DNA from: a virus
DNA: 64,000 bases
Virus record (IMG/VR): IMGVR_UViG_3300036846_000555
Location: 1 to 64,000 of that record
Strand: one strand, 5' to 3'
The position numbers and the translations under genes were made by a program. A model generated the notes under the pieces. That model did no database searches, was not told the origin of the DNA, and worked only from the letters and a program-made list of their open reading frames with translations. Of the stretch, positions 14,879 through 21,596 are shown piece after piece. Position 1 is the stretch's first letter, and each line of letters opens with the position of its first letter.

Positions 14879-15156
14879 CCTTCCACGGCGACATGCTGGC
14901 GGCGCGCCAGGCCGAGCGCCAGCGACTGCTGGAGGAGCAGGCCGAGCGCCAGCGCCAGCGTGCGCCCGAGCCCGTCGAATGGCACGGCGAGGAGCTGGCC
15001 GAGGACGAGCAGCGGAGCATCGAGCGCTGGATGAAGTGGATCGCGGTCGCGATCGCGGTGGTCCTTGGGCTGACGGTCACCCCGTGGGCGTACTGGATCG
15101 GCCTGGCCGTGGCGGGGATCGCGATCCCGTCCATGGCGGCCCGCGCAGCTCGATGA
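14875..15156 (+). CDS. Membrane protein with N-terminal coiled coil, 93 aa
   Basis: ATGACC coupled start. Residues 1-50 are a Glu/Arg/Gln helix (RQAERQRLLEEQAERQRQR). Residues 56-90 hold two hydrophobic segments (WIAVAIAVVLGLTVT, IGLAVAGIAIPS). The layout would suit a membrane-anchored accessory protein; lysis or superinfection roles are possible. Confidence 0.65.
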   Translation: MTFHGDMLAARQAERQRLLEEQAERQRQRAPEPVEWHGEELAEDEQRSIERWMKWIAVAIAVVLGLTVTPWAYWIGLAVAGIAIPSMAARAAR

Positions 15157-15449
15157 ACGACGGTGACTGCTCCGTTCCTGACTGCCAGAATCCCGCTCAC
15201 GCGCGGGGCTGGTGCCGGAAGCACTACGCGCGGTGGCGCCGGTACGGCGACCCCGAGGGACGGCACGAGTACCCGCCGCCGGTTCACGGCAGGCCCAGCA
15301 CCTACAACAACCATCACTGCCGGTGCGCCGCCTGCACCAAGGCGTGGGCCGACAGCCACTACGAGTACATGCAGCGCAGCCCCGAGCAGCAGAAGAAGGC
15401 CAGGCAGCGCACGGAGCGCCGCCGCCTGCGCGAGTGGGCGTCACGTTAG
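15153..15449 (+). CDS. Zinc-finger protein, 98 aa
   Basis: ATGA overlap at 15153. CSVPDCQNPAHARGWCRKHY, WRRYGDPEGR and a second group CRCAACTKAWADSHYEYM make two Cys-rich parts like those found in phage HNH and recombination-associated proteins. Basic C-terminal helix. DNA binding is likely; nuclease activity cannot be claimed. Confidence 0.65.
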   Translation: MNDGDCSVPDCQNPAHARGWCRKHYARWRRYGDPEGRHEYPPPVHGRPSTYNNHHCRCAACTKAWADSHYEYMQRSPEQQKKARQRTERRRLREWASR

Positions 15450-15545
15450 GGCCGCGCAGCTCGGTTAGAGAAGTATGCGCGAGGAGGGCGGCCACCCAAC
15501 AGGAGGGGTTGTGCCCAGGCCAGAGCCTCCCAGAACCACCACCAC

Positions 15546-15569
15546 GGGCCCCGGTTTCGGCCGGGGCCC
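15546..15569 (+). terminator. GC hairpin, terminator candidate
   Basis: GGGCCCCGG and CCGGGGCCC form a 9-bp perfect stem with a TTTCGG loop. No T-tract follows. It lies in the gap 15450-15611, which otherwise holds no convincing gene. Confidence 0.55.
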
Positions 15570-15611
15570 GAAAGGTGTCAGGAATCATGGGGCTGGCGCG
15601 ACTCCTGATGT

Positions 15612-15914
15612 ATGGAGCAACCCACCCAACCCACCATCCTGCTGATGCTGTCCTACGAGCAGGCCACCGCGATCCGCGACGCCGTGACATGCCTCGGCCT
15701 GGCGGTCGACGGCGAGCTTGAGGCGATCGGCGAGACGTACGCCAAGTCCGACGGCCCGGACATGGGCGCCGCGAACCACTGGGCCGACGACCAGGTGCGC
15801 CTGGCGTACGAGGTCCATCACATGATCGACGAGCAGCAGCGCCCGTACATGGAGCGCTTCTCGCGCTGGTGGCGGGAGGTTCGCCACCAGTACGAGGCCC
15901 GCGCCGGGAGGTAG
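15612..15914 (+). CDS. Hypothetical protein, 100 aa
   Basis: ATG 15612. Helical, acidic first half (LLMLSYEQATAIRDAVTCLGLAVDGELEAIGE), later HHMIDEQQRPYMERFSRWWREV. No family recognised and no good ribosome site visible. Confidence 0.55.
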   Translation: MEQPTQPTILLMLSYEQATAIRDAVTCLGLAVDGELEAIGETYAKSDGPDMGAANHWADDQVRLAYEVHHMIDEQQRPYMERFSRWWREVRHQYEARAGR

Positions 15915-15929
15915 GCTTGCGGCGCTCCG

Positions 15930-16013
15930 ATGCGCCGCTCCTCCTTCCTCCGGTTCGTGTACGTGTTCGGCACGTTCGCGGCGGTGCTGTACGTCTGCGC
16001 GCACTTGAGCTAG
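15930..16013 (+). CDS. Possible membrane peptide, 27 aa
   Basis: ATG to TAG with a hydrophobic stretch (FVYVFGTFAAVLYVCA) and a basic start (MRRSSFLR). Upstream Shine-Dalgarno-like GGGAGGTAGG is 13 bp away. Reported because similar peptides occur elsewhere in this window. Confidence 0.35.
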   Translation: MRRSSFLRFVYVFGTFAAVLYVCAHLS

Positions 16014-16047
16014 CGGCGACGTCCTGCGCAAGCGGTAGCGTTCAGGT

Positions 16048-16124
16048 TGCGGTATGGAGCAGCGGCAGCTCGCCGGGGCGCCCGCACGCCCCGGAGGTCG
16101 TGGGTTCAAGTCCCACTACTTGCC
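16048..16124 (+). pseudogene. Degenerate tRNA-like sequence
   Basis: It follows the initiator-tRNA plan closely: GAGC-AGCGGCA-GCTC D-arm, AGGTC variable loop, GTGGG-TTCAAGT-CCCAC T-arm. The anticodon arm is wrong, however: it is an 8-bp stem CCGGGGCG/CGCCCCGG with a 6-nt loop, 22 nt instead of 17. Only about four acceptor pairs form. A TAGCGT box lies at 16036-16041. Probably a decayed tRNA or tRNA mimic. Confidence 0.5.
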
Positions 16125-16125
16125 C

Positions 16126-16155
16126 GAGAGGGCCGGACAAGGTTCCGGCCCTCTC
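16126..16155 (+). terminator. Strong GC hairpin after tRNA-like sequence
   Basis: GAGAGGGCCGGA pairs over 12 bp with TCCGGCCCTCTC around a CAAGGT loop. It starts 2 bp after the tRNA-like sequence and ends just before the next promoter. No T-tract. Confidence 0.65.
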
Positions 16156-16158
16156 CAC

Positions 16159-16187
16159 TTGAACTAGCGCGCGATGTGTGCTAACCT
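16159..16187 (+). promoter_or_regulatory. Operator-family promoter of tRNA-Glu transcript
   Basis: TTGAAC (16159-16164), a 17-bp spacer, then TGC plus TAACCT (16182-16187). The spacer has GCGCGATGTGTGC. A conserved AGGTGCGG and the stem GCGGTC/GGCCGC with loop GGAGTGA (16194-16212) follow. Confidence 0.78.
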
Positions 16188-16212
16188 TTAGGTGCGGTCG
16201 GAGTGAGGCCGC

Positions 16213-16439
16213 CGCCCCAGGAGGTCCCTCTCCGGAGTGGAGATCGAAAGCTGAGCGCCCGATCCACCGGGCCAGGGCTGGAGATCCCGGGGAGTCCGGG
16301 CTCAGTTCCCGGATGGGGCACCCAGCAGGACAAGCTTGGATCAGTACCGGCCCTCTGGGCCCCAGATCCTCTGATCCAGCGGGGAACGGCCTCGTTAGGG
16401 CTCGGCGCCTGGCCAGCGTCCGGCCCGCCCGCTAACTGA
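16213..16439 (+). other. Non-coding leader before tRNA-Glu
   Basis: About 225 bp between the 5' stem-loop and the tRNA contain no ORF with a ribosome site, although frames stay open by chance. CCGGG-CTCAGTT-CCCGG near 16295 resembles a T-arm but breaks the TTCRA rule and has no matching acceptor. It may hold a second decayed tRNA or a processed leader. Confidence 0.4.
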
Positions 16440-16511
16440 GCCGCGTTCGTCTAGTGGTCAGGACGCCGCCCTCTCACGGCGGTAGCACGGGTTCGAACCC
16501 CGTACGCGGTG
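16440..16511 (+). tRNA. tRNA-Glu (anticodon CTC)
   Basis: A complete 72-nt cloverleaf: acceptor GCCGCGT/ACGCGGT (first pair G-T wobble), D-arm GTCT...GGAC, anticodon stem CCGCC/GGCGG with loop CTCTCAC giving anticodon CTC. The T-arm is ACGGG-TTCGAAC-CCCGT. CCA is not encoded. It is transcribed with the gene at 16535 from the promoter at 16159. It decodes GAG, the dominant Glu codon in this high-GC genome. Confidence 0.93.
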
Positions 16512-16534
16512 CCTTTGAATCGAGGAGACAACCG

Positions 16535-16765
16535 ATGAAGTGGACCAAGCAGGAGGCAGGCTTCTACACGCTGGACGGCACCGACTACGCCGTCGCGTCG
16601 ATGAACGCGATGGGCGACGACGACGAGTTCGTCTCGCGGATGGAGTGGGCCCTGGTGCGGTTCAACCCGGGTGACCGGCGCGACTCGCAGGGCGGCGAGA
16701 ACCTGAACTGGTTCGACACGATGCGCCAGGCGCGAGTGGCCGCGGAGCGGCTGGCTCGCGGGTAG
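16535..16765 (+). CDS. Hypothetical protein, 76 aa
   Basis: ATG 16535 after CGAGGAG (16521-16527). KQEAGFYTLDGTDYAVASMN, then EFVSRMEWALVRFNPGD, NWFDTMRQARVAAERLARG. Compact alpha/beta domain; unrecognised. It shares a transcript with tRNA-Glu. Confidence 0.7.
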   Translation: MKWTKQEAGFYTLDGTDYAVASMNAMGDDDEFVSRMEWALVRFNPGDRRDSQGGENLNWFDTMRQARVAAERLARG

Positions 16766-16768
16766 TGT

Positions 16769-16834
16769 TCGGCCGGGCGCGCTGCCCTGGGGGCGCTCAG
16801 GGCGCGGCGCCGCCGCACGCCCGGCCGAGCTTTT
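16769..16834 (+). terminator. Compound terminator with T-tract
   Basis: TCGGCCGGGCG (16769-16779) pairs with CGCCCGGCCGA (16818-16828), enclosing a GCCCTG/CAGGGC hairpin. GCTTTTG follows. It ends the tRNA-Glu operon. Confidence 0.8.
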
Positions 16835-16974
16835 GCAAGATCCCTCTTAGGTAACGGTAGCCGCGGGGCGAAACTTCTCGCTAAATGCGAGAACGCTCAC
16901 ATCTGGAGCTAGCCGCGGCGGTCTGCCGGTGGCAGTATGCGGGTGTCCGGATGACAGCGAGGAGGGAGTCACGC

Positions 16975-17163
16975 ATGCGGGTTGCCGAGATCGACGCCAT
17001 GATGGCCGCCGGGATCCCGTTTGAGCGGATCGAGGCCGAGATCGAGTGCGCACAGGAGTCGGACGTGGTCAAGAGCGCGCTCTGGCTGTACGCGTGGACG
17101 GAGTCCGACCGGACCGCCCGGCGCCGCGCCGTCGGCGAGCTGATCGCCGGGCTCGGCCTCTAG
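16975..17163 (+). CDS. Hypothetical helical protein, 62 aa
   Basis: ATG 16975 is chosen because GAGGAGGGAG lies 8 bp upstream; ATG 16885 and 16951 have none. AEIDAMMAAGIPFERIEAEIECAQESDVVKSALWLYAWTESD is helical and acidic. Unknown function. The 120 bp before it hold a short repeat TTCTCGC/GCGAGAA (16870-16888). Confidence 0.6.
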   Translation: MRVAEIDAMMAAGIPFERIEAEIECAQESDVVKSALWLYAWTESDRTARRRAVGELIAGLGL

Positions 17164-17166
17164 TAT

Positions 17167-17227
17167 TAGCGCGCATCGTGTGCTATCCTGTAGGTGGGCC
17201 CAGAGAGGGCCCACACCGACCGAGGAG
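17167..17227 (+). promoter_or_regulatory. Complete expression cassette: dyad promoter, 5' hairpin, long ribosome site
   Basis: GCGCGCATCGTGTGC abuts TATCCT (17184-17189). GTGGGCCC (17194-17201) and GGGCCCAC (17207-17214) form a perfect 8-bp stem with loop AGAGA, starting at about +1. CCGACCGAGGAG (17216-17227) precedes ATG 17233 by 5 bp. This is the cleanest copy of the cassette. Confidence 0.8.
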
Positions 17228-17232
17228 CAGCG

Positions 17233-17418
17233 ATGGATTGGGGTTTCTACTTGCAGCCCGAGCCGCTGAGCGCGAGCGAGATGGCTGCCGTGCAGCACGC
17301 GGGACAGATCGACCGCGAGCGTCAGGCTGTCGAGCGCGCCCACCGGCGCGGCGACGAGCGTGCGCTGCGCCGGGCGCTGGCCCGCCTGCACGCGCGCGAG
17401 GAGAGGATCGAGCGATGA
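17233..17418 (+). CDS. Hypothetical helical protein, 61 aa
   Basis: ATG five bases after CCGACCGAGGAG. The sequence is a long charged helix (EMAAVQHAGQIDRERQAVERAHRRGDERALRRALARLHAREE). Likely a small coiled coil. ATGA overlap with the next gene. Confidence 0.7.
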   Translation: MDWGFYLQPEPLSASEMAAVQHAGQIDRERQAVERAHRRGDERALRRALARLHAREERIER

Positions 17419-17657
17419 CCGACACCAAACAGCAGAAGGCCGTCTTGCGGCAAAACAAGTCCGCGCGCGCCGCCCGCAAGAAGTTCCCCGTGGGCTCGCG
17501 CGTAACGAGCGCTGACCACGACGGCTTGCCGATCGGCGAGGTGATCCGCCACGTCCCGCAGAGCAACGCTCAGGGCGGCGTGATCGTGGTCCGCTGGCCG
17601 AACGGCCAGGTCGGACGTCACGGCCCGATCAGCTTGCGAGTGGTCGACGATGGCTAG
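17415..17657 (+). CDS. Small basic protein with SH3-like C-terminus, 80 aa
   Basis: Coupled ATGACC start. Lys/Arg-rich N-terminus (KQQKAVLRQNKSARAARKKF), then a beta-rich part (VGSRVTSADHDGLPIGEVIRHV, GGVIVVRWPNGQVGRHG) that resembles small KOW/SH3-like barrels. Nucleic-acid binding is plausible. Confidence 0.65.
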   Translation: MTDTKQQKAVLRQNKSARAARKKFPVGSRVTSADHDGLPIGEVIRHVPQSNAQGGVIVVRWPNGQVGRHGPISLRVVDDG

Positions 17658-17910
17658 GCGAGCGCTCTTCTTGATGCAGGACTACGCGGGCGGCACGCGC
17701 CAGCTCTACCGAGGCAAGAACCCCGGGATCGCCGAGGAGCGCAAGCGCGCCCTGATGCGCTCCGGCTGGCCCGCGAACACCTTCGTGACAGTGGAGGCCA
17801 TGAGCCTGGCCGAAGCTCACGACAAGGCGCAGGCGATCCTCTGGAAGCGCCTGCACATTGACGCACGTCGTGTGCTAAAATCAGAGCAGACAACGACCGA
17901 GGAGGAGTGA
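17650..17910 (+). CDS. Hypothetical protein, 86 aa
   Basis: ATG 17650 overlaps the previous gene by 8 bp. FLMQDYAGGTRQLYRGKNPGIAEERKRALMRSGW, then AEAHDKAQAILWKRLHIDARRVL. Its last codons contain the next promoter, so the C-terminus is dictated by an overlapping operator. Confidence 0.6.
   Translation: MARRALFLMQDYAGGTRQLYRGKNPGIAEERKRALMRSGWPANTFVTVEAMSLAEAHDKAQAILWKRLHIDARRVLKSEQTTTEEE
17861..17907 (+). promoter_or_regulatory. Operator-family promoter inside a coding end
   Basis: ACGCACGTCGTGTGC precedes TAAAAT (17876-17881), the closest to consensus of all the -10 boxes. No stem-loop follows; CGACCGAGGAGGAG (17894-17907) serves ATG 17913. Confidence 0.75.
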
Positions 17911-17912
17911 CA

Positions 17913-18704
17913 ATGCAACTAGGCTTCGGGTATTCCCGAGGTGTCCCGGAGGACATCACGACAGCGTGGGGTGCGCGACTCATCGCCCCGAACGATCTTC
18001 TGCACGACCGGCAGGATCTCGTTGCCGACAGCGACGAGGCCAAGCGCGAGCTGATCGCGTGGCTGAACGGCGCCACGCCCGGCAAGGGCGCGATCCGCGA
18101 GGCGCTCAAGGCGCTGAGCGAGCAGGCGTCCGAGCTGCGCTACCGCGAGGGCGAGTTCACCGTCTACGAGGACGAGGACGGCATCATCGTCGGTAACACT
18201 CAGCAGTCCGGCGGGTATGTGTACGTGAGCGGCTGGTTGAAGCCTGACCGGCTGTCGGCCGAGGAGCGCGAGCGGCTGACCGAGATCCGCCGGATGACCG
18301 AGCTGGGGCGCGCGCACGAGGATCTCAAGCAGGGCTGGTACCGGCTGATCCGCGGCTCGATCCCGGCCGAGCGCTGGGAGAAGGCGTACGGCTGGAGCGC
18401 CAAGGAGGCCGCGCAGATGGACGGCACCAGCTACGACGTCCGGCTGTTCTTCTACGAGCCCGACGGCTCCTACCGCGAGATCGGCGAGAACACCGACCTG
18501 CAGCTTGAGTTCGGCTACGGCGGCACCGGACCGCACACCTCCGCCGAGACCATCGTGCGCGACCTCACCGGCACCTACGACGGCAGTCCCGCCGGGCTGC
18601 GCACGCTGGTGCCCGAGGTGTTCGACGGTGGCCGCATCGCCAGCGAGGTGATCGTGTTCGCTGCCGACGTCAAGGCGCGGCTGGCGCAGCGGGCGGCGGC
18701 ATGA
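17913..18704 (+). CDS. Hypothetical protein, 263 aa
   Basis: ATG 17913, five bases after the GAGGAGGAG site. Mixed alpha/beta: LIAWLNGATPGKGAIREALKALSEQ, a beta region (GEFTVYEDEDGIIVG, GGYVYVSGWLKP), helix ERERLTEIRRMTELGRAHEDL, RLFFYEPDGSYREIGENTDLQLEFGYGG, then a helix-rich end. No family recognised. Confidence 0.75.
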   Translation: MQLGFGYSRGVPEDITTAWGARLIAPNDLLHDRQDLVADSDEAKRELIAWLNGATPGKGAIREALKALSEQASELRYREGEFTVYEDEDGIIVGNTQQSGGYVYVSGWLKPDRLSAEERERLTEIRRMTELGRAHEDLKQGWYRLIRGSIPAERWEKAYGWSAKEAAQMDGTSYDVRLFFYEPDGSYREIGENTDLQLEFGYGGTGPHTSAETIVRDLTGTYDGSPAGLRTLVPEVFDGGRIASEVIVFAADVKARLAQRAAA

Positions 18705-18910
18705 GGGGTCCCTGCAGGTGTCTGCATCGTGCCGCGTGGCGCGTCACGGCGTACCGCTGCAACTACTCCGCCTTCAACGGCTACCACTACACGCCGAGCG
18801 ACTACAGCGAGGTGACGTGCAGCCAGGACGCCGGGGGTTGCGGCAGGCGGTGGCGCACCAAGGCACGCTACGTCGAGGAGCTGCCGCGGATGGCCCGTAG
18901 CTCACGTTAG
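18701..18910 (+). CDS. Cys-rich small protein, 69 aa
   Basis: ATGAGG overlaps the previous stop. CRC, CNYSAFNGYHYTPSDYSEVTC and C-GGCGRRW give five cysteines, a likely zinc site, with a basic tail. Unknown role. Confidence 0.6.
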   Translation: MRGPCRCLHRAAWRVTAYRCNYSAFNGYHYTPSDYSEVTCSQDAGGCGRRWRTKARYVEELPRMARSSR

Positions 18911-18957
18911 GCGTTACGGGACGCTACACTGGGTCGGCGTACCCGACCCGAGGAGGA
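18911..18957 (+). promoter_or_regulatory. Variant cassette: promoter, hairpin and ribosome site
   Basis: TACACT (18925-18930) is preceded by GCGTTACGGGACGC, a different dyad (GCGT/ACGC). GGGTCGG-cgtac-CCGACCC (about 18931-18949) forms a stem whose right arm merges with CCGACCCGAGGAGG. Folding would hide part of the ribosome context. Confidence 0.6.
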
Positions 18958-18961
18958 CAAG

Positions 18962-19462
18962 ATGCCCAGTGCGACGCAGGACGCGCCCGCCCAGAACGGC
19001 AGCGCACCCCAGGTTCCGCATGCTGCCGAGATCATCCAGCAGCTCCGCGCCCTGATCGACGAGCGACGCAACCGGCTCGCCGAGCTGGACCAGGAGCGCG
19101 ACCGGATCAACGCCGAGGTGAAGGCCTACGAGCAGGCGATCAAGCCGCTGACCGGAGAGCAGCCACGCAAGCGCGGCCGAGCCAAGGCCCAGCAGCCCGG
19201 GAACCTGACGAGGGTCGGCACCAATCGCCTGGAGGAGCTGAAGAACTTCCTCCGCGCCTACGGCGCCGATCACGACGAGTTCCGGCAGGTCGACATCCGC
19301 GCCGCGATGGGCCAATGGGCGGACGGCGCCAAGATCAGCTCCGGCGCGAGCGCCTCGGCGTTTGAGACGCTGCGTCAGGAGCCGCACAACTTCTTGCGCA
19401 TCGGCCGGGTGGACGGCAATTCGAAGTACTACCGGCTGACCCGTGAAGCGCTGCGGTCATGA
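18962..19462 (+). CDS. Coiled-coil protein with possible winged-helix end, 166 aa
   Basis: ATG five bases after GAGGAGGACAAG. Residues 20-62 are a heptad-like helix (EIIQQLRALIDERRNRLAELDQERDRINAEVKAY). Then comes a basic linker (PRKRGRAKA) and a C-terminal domain (LEELKNFLRAYGADHDEFRQVDIRAAMGQWADG...FLRIGRVDGNSKYYRL) with the look of a winged helix. A DNA-binding regulator is possible. Coupled to the next gene. Confidence 0.65.
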   Translation: MPSATQDAPAQNGSAPQVPHAAEIIQQLRALIDERRNRLAELDQERDRINAEVKAYEQAIKPLTGEQPRKRGRAKAQQPGNLTRVGTNRLEELKNFLRAYGADHDEFRQVDIRAAMGQWADGAKISSGASASAFETLRQEPHNFLRIGRVDGNSKYYRLTREALRS

Positions 19463-19941
19463 GCGCGTCACGCAACGGCCGGGTCGACATGACCCTGCTG
19501 GGGATCTCCGACGCGGACATCCTCGGCATCCTCGATGACCTGAGCGACGAGAACGGCTGGGCGACGACCATGGCGGTCCGCGTTCAGCTTGGCGAGGACC
19601 CGTGGATTCCGTCCACGGGCGAGCACCGTTCCGGCGTCGGCATCCGGCTGGCGTGGCTGCGCCGGTACGGCTGGCTGGAGAAAGGCCAGCGCGAGAAGAT
19701 CGAGTCCGACGACGAGCGCGGCTGGCGCTGGTCGCAGTCGTGGCGGCTCACGGCGATGGGCCAGGCGCTGCTTGACCACCCGGAGCTGAGCCGGACGGTC
19801 GAGAAGGCGATGGACGGGCTGAACCCCGCGCAGCGGCTCCGGCTGGTCCGTGAGCTGGGCGAGTCGGGATTCGGCGCGGCGCCCGAGATCCACGCGGCGC
19901 TGCGTCGGCAGTGGCGACGTTCGATGCGGCTGCGCGCGTGA
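19459..19941 (+). CDS. Winged-helix-like protein, 160 aa
   Basis: ATGAGC coupled start. DILGILDDLSDENGWATTMAVRVQLG, then GVGIRLAWLRRYGWLEK and the RWSQSWRLTAMGQALLDHP turn form a MarR/PadR-style winged-helix pattern. A helical C-terminus follows. It may be a phage transcription factor; with its partner upstream it is a candidate reader of the operator sites in this window. Confidence 0.6.
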   Translation: MSASRNGRVDMTLLGISDADILGILDDLSDENGWATTMAVRVQLGEDPWIPSTGEHRSGVGIRLAWLRRYGWLEKGQREKIESDDERGWRWSQSWRLTAMGQALLDHPELSRTVEKAMDGLNPAQRLRLVRELGESGFGAAPEIHAALRRQWRRSMRLRA

Positions 19942-20132
19942 CCGGCTGCTACTGCCTGTGCGGGATCAACCACCCGTCCGTCCCGGGCCTGTGCGGCGGC
20001 GACGCCGAGACGAAGATCTTCGTCTGGGTCGGCGAGGAGCCCGAGCGCGAGCAGGTCCCCATCCCGATGTGCGAACGCTGCGCCGCGGCGACGCTGCAGC
20101 ACACTCCGGGAGCGTCCGCGACATCGTCATGA
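19938..20132 (+). CDS. Cys-rich small protein, 64 aa
   Basis: GTGACC at 19938 overlaps the previous TGA, so it is preferred to ATG 19911. CYCLCGINH, GLCGGDA and CERC provide six cysteines, probably one or two zinc sites. Unknown role. Confidence 0.6.
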   Translation: MTGCYCLCGINHPSVPGLCGGDAETKIFVWVGEEPEREQVPIPMCERCAAATLQHTPGASATSS

Positions 20133-20153
20133 GGTTGGGGGCCGACACGGCCG

Positions 20154-20159
20154 TACGCT
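20154..20159 (+). promoter_or_regulatory. Leaderless-type promoter TACGCT
   Basis: TACGCT, 6 bp, then GTG 20166. No ribosome site precedes this GTG. Confidence 0.4.
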
Positions 20160-20165
20160 TCCCGT

Positions 20166-21596
20166 GTGTCGGTCTCCGCACCTCAGCCCGCGGCGCCTGC
20201 TCCGCCACCCGCCGCGGGTGGCGGCGGCAGCTTCGAACAGCTCCATCCCCGTGGGCGGGGTGGGAAATGGATCGTCTCGCACGGCGCCGGGTACGGGGCC
20301 GGAGGGCCTGACCAGACCACCCTGCAGCTTCAGCAGCGCCTGAAGCAGCTCGGCTTCGACGTCCCCGCCGACGGCAAGTACGGTCCGGCGACGAAGCAGG
20401 CCGTCCAGGCGTTCCAGAACCGCTACGGGCTCCAAACGAGCGGCGGCGTGGACGCCGCGACGATGGCGATTCTGCAGAACCCGCCGCCGCAGACGCTCAA
20501 GCAGGCGCAGAAATCGCTGGGGCTCACCGCAAAGGGCACGCCGATCCCGACGAAGACGTCCAAGAAGGTGGCCAAGAAGACGTCCACGGCCAAGACCGCG
20601 ACCGGCGCGACCCGGAGTAAGGGCAAGACGATCTCGTCGCCCCAGGCGACGCTCACGCGGGCCCTGAACGCCACCGTGCAGGGGCCGGGGCATCTCGGTA
20701 ACGGCAACCTCGCTCAGGGCGCGGGCCTGACCGGCACGTCGAGCCCGGCCGTTTCGAACTTGCAGGCGACGCTCACCGCCGCCGGATTCAAGGTCACCAA
20801 GGACGGGCGGTTCGGCCCGCAGACGGAGGCAGCCGTGAGACAGCTCCAGCAGGCGCACGGGCTCCAGGTCGACGGCATCGTCGGACCCGAGACGAAGGGC
20901 CTGCTGATCGGCCTGGCCGCGGCTGCGCCGAAGGCCGCTTCGAAGGCCAGGGCCAAGAAGACCACGCGCGCGATCACGAGCCGGTCGATTCCGGGGCAGC
21001 CCGCCGTTCTGCGCACCAAGGCCGGGACGCCGCGGCACAGCGGCCGGTCCGGCGGAAGCCGGATGAAGCTCCAGCCGCCGAAGAAGGCGCCCGCGACCCT
21101 GAAGTACTCCGCGGAGGTGCCGACCGAGCAGCCCGAGCTGGAGGAGACGACCGTCCAGTTCGGCTACGGCGGCCAGCCGTCACGCTCGATCAAGGACGGC
21201 CGCGACACCACGCCCGCCGCTGACCAGCCGGTGTGGACACGGACCGGCGTCCAGACCGACATCGGCGACCTGGCGATCCCGGACGGCCGTGACCCGGCGC
21301 TGCCGACACCCAGCGTCGGCGAGATCCTCGCTGACGGCCGCGAGCCCGTGCCGCCGCTCTCCGGCCAGACGCTCGCCGACGGCCGCGAGCCTGTGCCGCC
21401 GCCGCCCGGCGACGAGACGATCCCGGACGGCCGCAACTACATCCGGACGGTGTCGCTGCTGGCCGAGGCCGTGCTGGAGCGCAAGGCCGCCAAGACCGGC
21501 ATCGAGTTCGTCTGCGCGCGGGCCCGCGAGCAGGCGCTGCGCGAGCGGCTCAGCGAGGCGGGCTACACCACGAGGAGGAGCAATGACCCTGCTTGA
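20166..21596 (+). CDS. Protein with two peptidoglycan-binding domains and repeat tail, 476 aa
   Basis: The N-terminus has HPRGRGGKWIVSHG, a motif also seen at residue 95 of the product at 10672. Two PG_binding_1 domains follow, about residues 53-103 (LQQRLKQLGFDVPADGKYGPATKQAV) and 197-252 (ATLTAAGFKVTKDGRFGPQTEAAVRQ). A Lys/Ala linker comes next, then four DGR repeats (PDGRDPALP, ADGREPVPP twice, PDGRNYIR). The end is a helix (AVLERKAAKTGIEF...RAREQALRERL) shared with the next two genes. A wall-binding structural or lysis-associated protein; no catalytic domain is seen. Confidence 0.72.
   Translation: MSVSAPQPAAPAPPPAAGGGGSFEQLHPRGRGGKWIVSHGAGYGAGGPDQTTLQLQQRLKQLGFDVPADGKYGPATKQAVQAFQNRYGLQTSGGVDAATMAILQNPPPQTLKQAQKSLGLTAKGTPIPTKTSKKVAKKTSTAKTATGATRSKGKTISSPQATLTRALNATVQGPGHLGNGNLAQGAGLTGTSSPAVSNLQATLTAAGFKVTKDGRFGPQTEAAVRQLQQAHGLQVDGIVGPETKGLLIGLAAAAPKAASKARAKKTTRAITSRSIPGQPAVLRTKAGTPRHSGRSGGSRMKLQPPKKAPATLKYSAEVPTEQPELEETTVQFGYGGQPSRSIKDGRDTTPAADQPVWTRTGVQTDIGDLAIPDGRDPALPTPSVGEILADGREPVPPLSGQTLADGREPVPPPPGDETIPDGRNYIRTVSLLAEAVLERKAAKTGIEFVCARAREQALRERLSEAGYTTRRSNDPA

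Noticed and set aside
15475-15655. Open frame with a nearby AGGAGGGG in the gap after 15449
   Set aside because: Pro/Thr-rich, no domain, and it overlaps the hairpin at 15546 and the gene at 15612.
16262-16330. A second tRNA between 16262 and 16330
   Set aside because: A T-arm-like hairpin is present but its loop breaks the TTCRA rule, and no acceptor or D-arm pairs with it.
16203-16439. A 78-codon frame between the promoter at 16159 and tRNA-Glu
   Set aside because: No ribosome site, random-looking composition, and it ends inside the tRNA. Better read as untranslated leader.
17858-17863. TTGACG as -35 of the promoter at 17861
   Set aside because: Only 12 bp separate it from TAAAAT, too short for a sigma-70 type spacer; the site probably relies on its extended -10.
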